64,000 bases of DNA from Patiria miniata. Lineage: Eukaryota > Echinodermata > Asteroidea > Valvatida > Asterinidae. Of this stretch, positions 48,475 through 64,000 are shown in pieces. The translations under genes and the position numbers were made by a program. The DNA lies in assembly GCF_015706575.1 (NCBI RefSeq), contig NW_024037051.1:14047016-14111015 (forward strand), in the 5' to 3' direction. The notes beneath the pieces were generated by a model. The model saw nothing but the letters and a program-made list of their open reading frames with translations, did not search any database and was not told where the DNA came from. Position 1 is the first letter of the stretch. Each line of letters begins with the position of its first letter.

Positions 48475-49291
48475 ACTATTCAAAGCGAACGATCTTCAAA
48501 CAATTATGGGAAGATAGGTTGCGCCACTCGTCAAAGCATATATTGGACAGGACGACAATTTTGCCAAAATGTATTTCACCCCAACCCTTTTCTAGTGGTA
48601 CTCGTGTGTACTCAAACCAAAGTACAGTTACCGACAGGACGACAATTTTTCAGACAAAACCAATTGATGGGGGTTCTCACACCCCTTCACACACGCTCAA
48701 ATTTGTATCCTTGTGGAGAAATTTCCTTGTTCTCGTGTAGTAAAGTTTTCGAGTTTGAAAGTGAAGTTCCAAAATGCTCTTATTTTAACCAGAATTAATT
48801 TCCTTAGCTGAAATTCGGACTTAATATCCCTTTTCTAAAACTCTTCCATTTGCGACAAATCAACCCACCTTGGAAATTCCTAGTTTTGGGGTAAAATCCA
48901 TATATCTACTTCGTGAAAACCTTGTGGAGACCTATTCATCTATAGAAATTGCCCTGTGGAAACCTATACAATCTTTTGTTCCCTATTGTGGAAATGTCTC
49001 CACAAGGATGCAAATTTGCGCTCACTAGTGGCACTCGTGTATTATATACACAACCTAATAAACTAAAGTATATTTGCCGTCAGGACGACAGTTTTGCCGA
49101 CAAACCGTTTGATTGGGTGGATGGACCCAACACCCCTTCTCTAGCGACATCCGTGTGTACAATTAAACCAAAGATGGGTGCTGGGACTTTTCACTTCCCA
49201 TGGTCACTTCCACGGTGTATCAGTACAAACGTCTTTCCAACATGACTGCTCCATTTTTTTTTTCGTTAAAAAAGAACAGAAGAGACTTGAA

Positions 49292-50024
49292 ATGAAGGGA
49301 CACGCCTGTGTGATTCTCTTGATGTGCCTCAGCTGTGTATGCGCGACGGCACTTCAAGGTATGTACATGTTCATGTGATTGTAAGATAGACCCTATGTAA
49401 GACTTAAAGTGGGACAGATAGGGAAGTATTTGAGGGAATTGTGCCTTTGATGATACAAGCATGGCATTTGGCACACAGTCTTTTTGACCCCGTCTTTATC
49501 CTCTAACTGCGCTTTGTCTAGACGATTGGGAATTAAACTATTCGCAAACACATGCATTTCCTCGTATAACGGCAGAAATGAGAAATAATACCAGTCTTGG
49601 TTAAGATGTAAAGACTGGTAGAGGTAGCAAAAATTGTATTGTGTTGTAGCTTGTTTTAAGCATGCCATTACACAAAAACAGACGAATTATTTATACTTCT
49701 AAGCATCAAACACAGTAAATGAGTATTAATGGCTTACGAGTATAGAACAGCCATACCATAAATATTCAAAGGACGGAGACATATTAAGTATTATATTAAA
49801 TAACATTAAAGGTACAATTCAAGTTTGCGATACAAAATATATGACGAACATCTTAGAGAAAACATAACAATAACATTACACAACTATAACATTTGTATGT
49901 CTATCCACTTTTTTGACTTGGTTTGGATTTCACTTTTTGTTTACTTTTCTCAGAGAAATCGGCCAAAGATGAGTTGCTTCTGGAATACCTGCGGCAATAC
50001 ATGACCGAGTGTAGGTTTGCGTGA
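49292..50024 (+). CDS. Candidate small secreted peptide, two exons, right-arm copy
   Basis: Counterpart of the left-arm gene. Exon 1 (49292-49358, signal-peptide-like, MKGHACVILLMC...) and exon 2 (49954-50024) have the same lengths, phase, donor and acceptor, and end at the same TGA after YMTECRFA. By eye the two 45-residue products differ at five residues (Thr/Ala, Asn/Lys, Lys/Glu, Glu/Gln, Leu/Met) with only one silent difference, so the reading frame is kept while the mature segment changes. The RhoGDI copy follows 2.7 kb downstream on the same strand, a distance enlarged relative to the left arm by two insertions (50460-51002 and about 51618-52360). No homology to a named neuropeptide, toxin or hormone family is claimed. 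Confidence 0.5.
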
Positions 50025-50459
50025 TTGTTTGTATCTGTCATCTTTACTAATCTCACTTATAAGCATAGAGCTATATTAAATTACTAGAGTGCTAACTCCT
50101 TATTCTTGCGCGTGTGAAGCCGCTCTGGGCGCAGACACTTTGAATTTATGTGCGTGTTTGTAGAACACAATCAAAATAGATGGATTGAATTTTAAATGTG
50201 TACTCTAAAAATGCAACGCGCAAGTAGAAGATACGCAAATATCTTAAGCGCGTCATGACGGTTCAACAAACGTCACGGCAAAAAGCATCTGCAGCGGAGG
50301 GACGAGCATACGTTGCGCTGTTTGCGTAGAGCAAAATGAAACGCTCATTTGCTGATCGTGCGTTTCGGTTTTGGGCGTATCGGTTTCGATGACGCACCGG
50401 TATGGAATACAAACGCATTAACGCCCTGGTTACCGTGCGCACGACGCTTGCGGTGTTAA

Positions 50460-51002
50460 AGTTATAGTCCATCATTTGTAATTTGTGCATTGTGTTCGTT
50501 TGAAGCAATAAAAGTGCTCAAAATCTGAAGAAGGGTGCTGAACAACTAACCTGATGAAGTTTCAGCTCAGTTTCAGCTGTATATTTGGAAAAAAACATCA
50601 TGCTAGGATCTCGATTTCAAATCAAAAGTTGCTGAATCATGTTTTGAATTGCGCCTGAATTCAGCGTCCGAGACACATTCTCGCTAAGCCGAATGCAGCT
50701 ACGCTATGTCGCGCACTGATCCGACGAATTATAGCAACCGGGGGTGCGTGTGCGTCGAGCCAGTTATTGCGCGCGCTTCGCTGCATAACAAAACGAACTA
50801 CTAATTTAAATTGTCCTACCGTGCGTCTTAAGAAGCACCGTTGGAAAGGCCTTCTTTCGTTGATTACTTCAAACTGACAGCTTGCCAGAAAGAACAATTT
50901 CACAGTGAATTTAGTCCCTTTACTATCTTTCAACCAAGTATGTTTTTCAACAATAATTACGCTAGCTACTTTTTGGATAGCTGCAAATGATGGACTCGGG
51001 CT
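50460..51002. mobile_element. piggyBac-like MITE with TTAA target duplication (right arm only)
   Basis: 543 bp flanked by TTAA at 50456-50459 and 51003-51006. The ends share AGTCCATCATTTG as inverted repeats. The left arm has the empty site with one TTAA at 14116-14119. The internal ORF is not transposase-like. Confidence 0.82.
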
Positions 51003-51617
51003 TTAATATGAAGGTCTTCCGAAAAAAAAGTACGAGTACAAACAAAAGAGGGACAACAGGACGTCCGAGGTGGGAGGTCGATGCTCGACTATCAGCCTGC
51101 ACGTATGCAGTATACTGTTCCTCCCTGGGGATCTCAAAAGTGGTCAAAATGTGCCATCTACTGACATGTACAAAGCCCATTACCATTAGTGTTCTTTTGG
51201 CATTTGGTACTGCATCCCCAATACATTCTTTGGAGTTCAGGGTTAAAGAAGCATGTTTCCTGGCTCTTATTTTTTTTAATTTAGTGAAAATTGTACTTCA
51301 TCCCATTTTTAGGCATTTTGCAACCCACTAAAAATGGGCGTGTTGCCTAAATTAAACACTCCCTGACATATTGTCTAGCAGCTAATAATTCAAGTTTTGT
51401 GAAAAAATAATTAAATAACTAAATGTCGCTTTTGGAGGAAATCTCATTCAAAAAAATGAGTAGGTTTTGCATTTAATTGTGACAAAATAAGCAAATAAAA
51501 TTCTGCTGTAACTGTTTTATTACTGCTTTAACAAAAGGACATCTCTTCGTGGAGAGTGAGCGTGCGACTTTTAAGAGATTCACAACAGAAATATCAGATG
51601 AAGCCAAACTGTCAAAC

Positions 51618-52360
51618 ACACGGTAAAAAAATTGCCCGTAATTTTACGGTAAAAGCAGTGTCAAACGGGTTGCCAACAAAAGACCGTAAAATTACGGTCA
51701 GTTACGGGTTTCGAAAAATGACGGTGACCGTAATTTTAACGCGAATTCCCCGTAAATTTGACGGCAATTTGCCGTAAAGTAATGGAATACAAAGTGGGTG
51801 GCGTCAGAGCTGAGTGTAGGGGTATAGGGAGGGGGGTAGGTTCCAGTTACTGCAGCTGGGAGTGGGGTATGCATACGTTTTACAGCTTGTCTTTTACAGG
51901 CATAGTGGTTTTCAAATCACTTAATGTGAAATTATCTTTAAGTTGTAACATAACTTGCATCTGTAAGTTGTAATTTTCATTTACAACTTTTTACCAATCC
52001 CGCAGAAAGGGTCAACCTATTGCTGGTCAACACCGCAGAATTAGCTGTTTGGCTCTCCAAATTCCGCAATATTAAAGCATTACGGCTTTCACAGTACAAT
52101 GATCAGCACGTAGCGAACCTTGCGTGAGTGCACACGAATCACAGCTTTAAAAACTAGGCGGTTGTGAGGGATTAAAAGGGGAGGGGTTTTGAAAAGTTAC
52201 GAATACAAAGCATTGTGAATCCCAGCCTGCGTCAGGTCACCAAGTTTTACGGGAAATGCACGTAGCACGTTCTTTCTTGTGACGGTTCAAGCAATAACGG
52301 TAATAAACCATAAACAATGCGGGAAAAGGACAGTGTTTTTACGGGTTTTGTTTACAGTGC
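51618..52360. mobile_element. ~0.74-kb non-autonomous DNA element (right arm only)
   Basis: Starts CACGGTAAA and ends TTTACAGTG, with many ACGGTAA/TTACCGT motifs. It splits AAACACAC|ACTAATG, which is contiguous in the left arm (about 13498-13520). Exact target duplication is ambiguous because the site is itself CACAC-rich. No transposase. Confidence 0.7.
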
Positions 52361-52754
52361 ACACTAATGTGTCACATGGTCACACGGACCTACCTTGATT
52401 TGTCATGGCCACATTGCCAAACATGTGCAAATATTTGAAAATAGAGTAAACTTTTAAAATATGCAATTCTTTGCCATGCGGAGTTAGTGTGTGTTCTCGG
52501 TTAATTAAAGCACACCCTTAAATGTATCCTTAAGCAGTGTAAAGACGATGGACAACATTAAAAAAAGTTACAAAACAAAACAATCCTCCTTCCTTCCTGA
52601 AAGTCTGTGAAATGTTCACGAAAAATAGCACATACATTTGTATAATTTCAGGCAGTTGTAGTTGGAAGTAGTCTCTGCTATTTCAGACATTGACATTTGC
52701 TTGTAGTAATTTAAATCTTCGGAATAGTTTGGTACAGTCCAACTCTGAAACGCC

Positions 52755-61436
<8,682 letters not shown>

Positions 61437-61816
61437 GTGAGTGAATGTACGGACATGCAATTTGTCGCTCACCCGGTGTTGCATTTTGATTTTAGTCACA
61501 CAATGACCCACATATCGTCTTTTTATATATTGTCTTCGGATGTTTTCATTTCATATTATGCGTTGTTTTTGTGGCCCCTACACTTACACTTACACTTATA
61601 AAGTGTCGTCTTTTGTGATTATTTGTTTTATTTTGTATTTCGTAGCTTTCATACATTTTTGTTTAGTTTTTGTTTTTCATACCGTGTTTGTTCATTGTGT
61701 ATTGTTTTGGTCGAATAAATCATAAAAATAATAATAATAATAATATCCAGTCCAGTCCCAAGGCCTTTCACAAGCTGTTGAAATGACCTCTGACTAATGC
61801 ATTCTTTTGTTATTAG

Positions 61817-62290
61817 TCATCCTCTACAACGTATGACCAGATTTTTAAAATGTATATGTGATTTTTTGTGAATGGACTTGTAGTGTACTGAACTTGAATA
61901 GAACACTGCATGGGTGCGCCTTTTTGTGAGAAAACACCCGTAGTACAGGGCAACCATCTTTTTTTCTGGACCCCCCCCCTCCAAAAAAAGTCTCAATGTG
62001 ACGCGACATGGTGCCCTAATTAATAGCTGCCTTTTCTTTGTTTGTGCTGAGGAACCATCGCAGTTAAGGGTATTGCTTAGGGATGCAAAATCCATGATCA
62101 CTTGTAAATCTACTTTAATTAATGCTGAAAATGGATAGAACAAAATAGGGTGTAGGGAATTTCTAGAAATGCTTGAATTTTAAGTTCTAGCCTATTTTAA
62201 ATAGGCTAGAAGGATGTTCTGGCAATATTTAACACCGTCCACATTGAAACACAAAATATCAAAAAAAACAATGTGCCCAACCTAAAAATT
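61817..62290. other. RhoGDI intron 5 segment shared by both arms
   Basis: Pairs with 5200-5660 in the left arm. Contains G/C runs and a long ORF in each arm, but composition and position inside an intron argue against coding. Confidence 0.6.
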
Positions 62291-62468
62291 GATTGAAATT
62301 TTCATTACAAATTGCTGAGTCATGTACCCCCGAAACCCCACTTAGACCAAAAAGTAATACCTATGGCGATTTTAGAGACATTTTTACATTTTACCTTCCG
62401 GTCTATCGATGCGCATGTGTGCAAGAGTTTGAATTTGTTAGGAAACTGGTCTATTTCGAAGTCCCATA

Positions 62469-62830
62469 CAAGGGCGGATCCAGAACAACTTTTTTTGGGA
62501 GGGGCAGGAAATCTTCTTCACCCAAAAACTGGGTCCAAAATTTTACGGCGTGGGTTTCGGTGCCCGCTTAAGGGCCCCGATTTTTTTAGGGGGGATTTTA
62601 GACGCTCTGTGTGTACTTTGTCCAATTTATTTTCGAGCAAAACGTGGTGGTGTACGCAGTGGATGCCTTTTTACGACTGCGCTTTAAAAAAATATGAGCA
62701 CTTTTTTGGAGAAGGGGGGGGGGCAGGGAGCATGACCTCCGCCCCCCACGCCGTAATTGTTTGGACCCACTTTTTTGGGGACCAAAATTTTTTTGGCCCC
62801 CCAAAAAATTGTGTTCTGGATCCGCCCTTG
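62469..62830. mobile_element. Short TIR element (right arm only)
   Basis: Perfect 18-bp terminal inverted repeats CAAGGGCGGATCCAGAAC / GTTCTGGATCCGCCCTTG enclose 362 bp with G/C runs. hAT-like terminal flavour, no clear 8-bp target duplication, no transposase. Confidence 0.75.
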
Positions 62831-63574
62831 GTCAGTCGGTCGGTCGGTTGGCTGGCTCCTCAAATCCAGGAAATGCAAATAACATGTACAGTTTGAGTAA
62901 AAAAAAAAGCGGAACGCCAGCCCCCAAAAACATATTTTATATTTTAAATAGTATGTAGCACCGAAACTAATAATGACTGTAAAGCTAATTTCATAGAACG
63001 CAATTTTAGATTTAAAAAAGTACTGAAATTGCTCGAACCTTTCAAAGAATATTACCATTTAAATACGGTGATCCTAAAACTTAAAATGCGATTTCAAGAA
63101 TAGTCGTCACAATTGTCTTCAAACATCCTCAGCGATAAAACCTTAATTTAAAACTCAAAAATATTAAACAAAGCTCTTTTGAAGGCCCGTCTTCTTTGTT
63201 TTATTTTAAAGTGGATTGTAGAAGTGATATTGTTTGCCTAAGCAGGGTTGTTAGTAAAGATATTGTGTACTAAAGTTGTTGACAGTTGTTAAAACAGGTA
63301 TTCCGTGTCATTATCTTTGTTGTTCCAAACAGGACACAATATATTGCTCTCTCTTTTTGGACGAAACGCTTTTTAGGGTCATTGCGTTTAAATGGTGATA
63401 TAGGCCTATTCTACGAACGGATTATGCAATTTCATTTTTGTTTTTTATCTAAAAGCAGTTTCTGAAATTGGTTTTACAGTCATAATTATTGTCGGTGCTA
63501 CAAATTTTTACTATTTTTTTTTTTGGGGGGGGGGGGTTGGATTCCGCTTTTTTTGACTCACCCTGCATAAGCCA

Positions 63575-63762
63575 GAGTTGTAATGAGTCACTGATTTTAG
63601 TGACTCGAGTCGAGTCGAGTCATTTTAAAGAAGTGACTCGAGTCGAGTCAAGTCATTAGGTCAAGACGGTCGAATTGAGTCGAGTCGAGTCACAGTGTGT
63701 GGACGAGTCGAGTCGAGTCGAGTCGAGTCAAGTATTTAGCTCTAGTTAATTCGAGTCACAGA
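63575..63762. repeat. GAGTCGAGTCGAGTC satellite, right copy
   Basis: Reverse complement of the 3015-3170 block. The matching second block would lie past the window end. It occupies intron 5 of the right RhoGDI copy. Confidence 0.9.
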
Positions 63763-64000
63763 TATTTGAGCACTATACAATCAATAAACACAAGAGTGAA
63801 AGTCATTTTTTTTAGCCTTTTAAATTTTACATTCGGGCTACTGCTAAGGGGGTGCCAGCTGATCGTCATTCAACTAATGGGGACACTGATCAAACCACGT
63901 ATGTAATATGTATACATTATTCGCGAACATTCTAACGTGACGTGAAAAAAACCGGCACCGGCGTAAGTCATTGCAAATATTTTTCGCAAAGTTTTGCTTA

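Overview
This is eukaryotic, repeat-rich, intron-containing metazoan DNA. A marine invertebrate, possibly a deuterostome, fits the mobile-element mix, but no marker here fixes the species. Nothing bacterial, phage-like or CRISPR-like was seen. The only confident cellular gene is a Rho GDP-dissociation inhibitor (RhoGDI), present twice, together with a candidate two-exon gene for a very small secreted peptide, also present twice.

Layout: the window is dominated by a giant inverted repeat. The left arm (about 2.8-16.64 kb) reappears reverse-complemented as the right arm (about 48.06-64.0 kb, running off the window end). Each arm carries, reading from the spacer outward, 16-bp GTCCGACGCCTCATA satellites, a 78-nt hairpin, the small peptide gene and the RhoGDI gene. 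The RhoGDI introns hold minisatellites and transposon remnants. The two RhoGDI copies point away from each other, with start codons 39.6 kb apart. The left copy is complete (6 exons, 202 codons, minus strand, 13112 to 2366). The right copy (plus strand, from 52755) has exons 1-5, and its last exon should lie about 240 bp past the window end. Unique insertions in one arm with an empty site in the other (a TTAA-flanked MITE, a 0.74-kb element, a LINE 3' end, a hAT-like MITE) show that the arms have evolved separately.

The spacer (16.65-48.06 kb) contains three things. First, an inner inverted repeat (16.65-20.75 against 22.0-29.85 kb) carries two facing, broken copies of a gag/reverse-transcriptase retroelement and a tRNA-derived SINE. 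Its right arm is interrupted by a 3.3-kb insertion that contains a 2-kb foldback element. Second, about 390-bp tandem repeats (29.3-31.0 kb) reappear inverted at 47.5-48.0 kb. Third, a near-identical 3.35-kb tandem array of four units (31.8-44.75 kb) was founded on a foldback transposon with about 177-bp terminal inverted repeats and contains a SINE. A region of CCGGAAGTAAAGGTCAAG-type repeats follows (44.76-47.5 kb).

The RhoGDI copies should act on prenylated Rho-family GTPases in the cytosol. By eye, the copies differ far more in exons 4-5 than in neighbouring introns, and nearly all differences change amino acids. Together with the duplicated small secreted peptide, this is the most biologically interesting signal. 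A head-to-head haplotype joining error in the assembly is the main alternative for the outer palindrome and should be excluded first.
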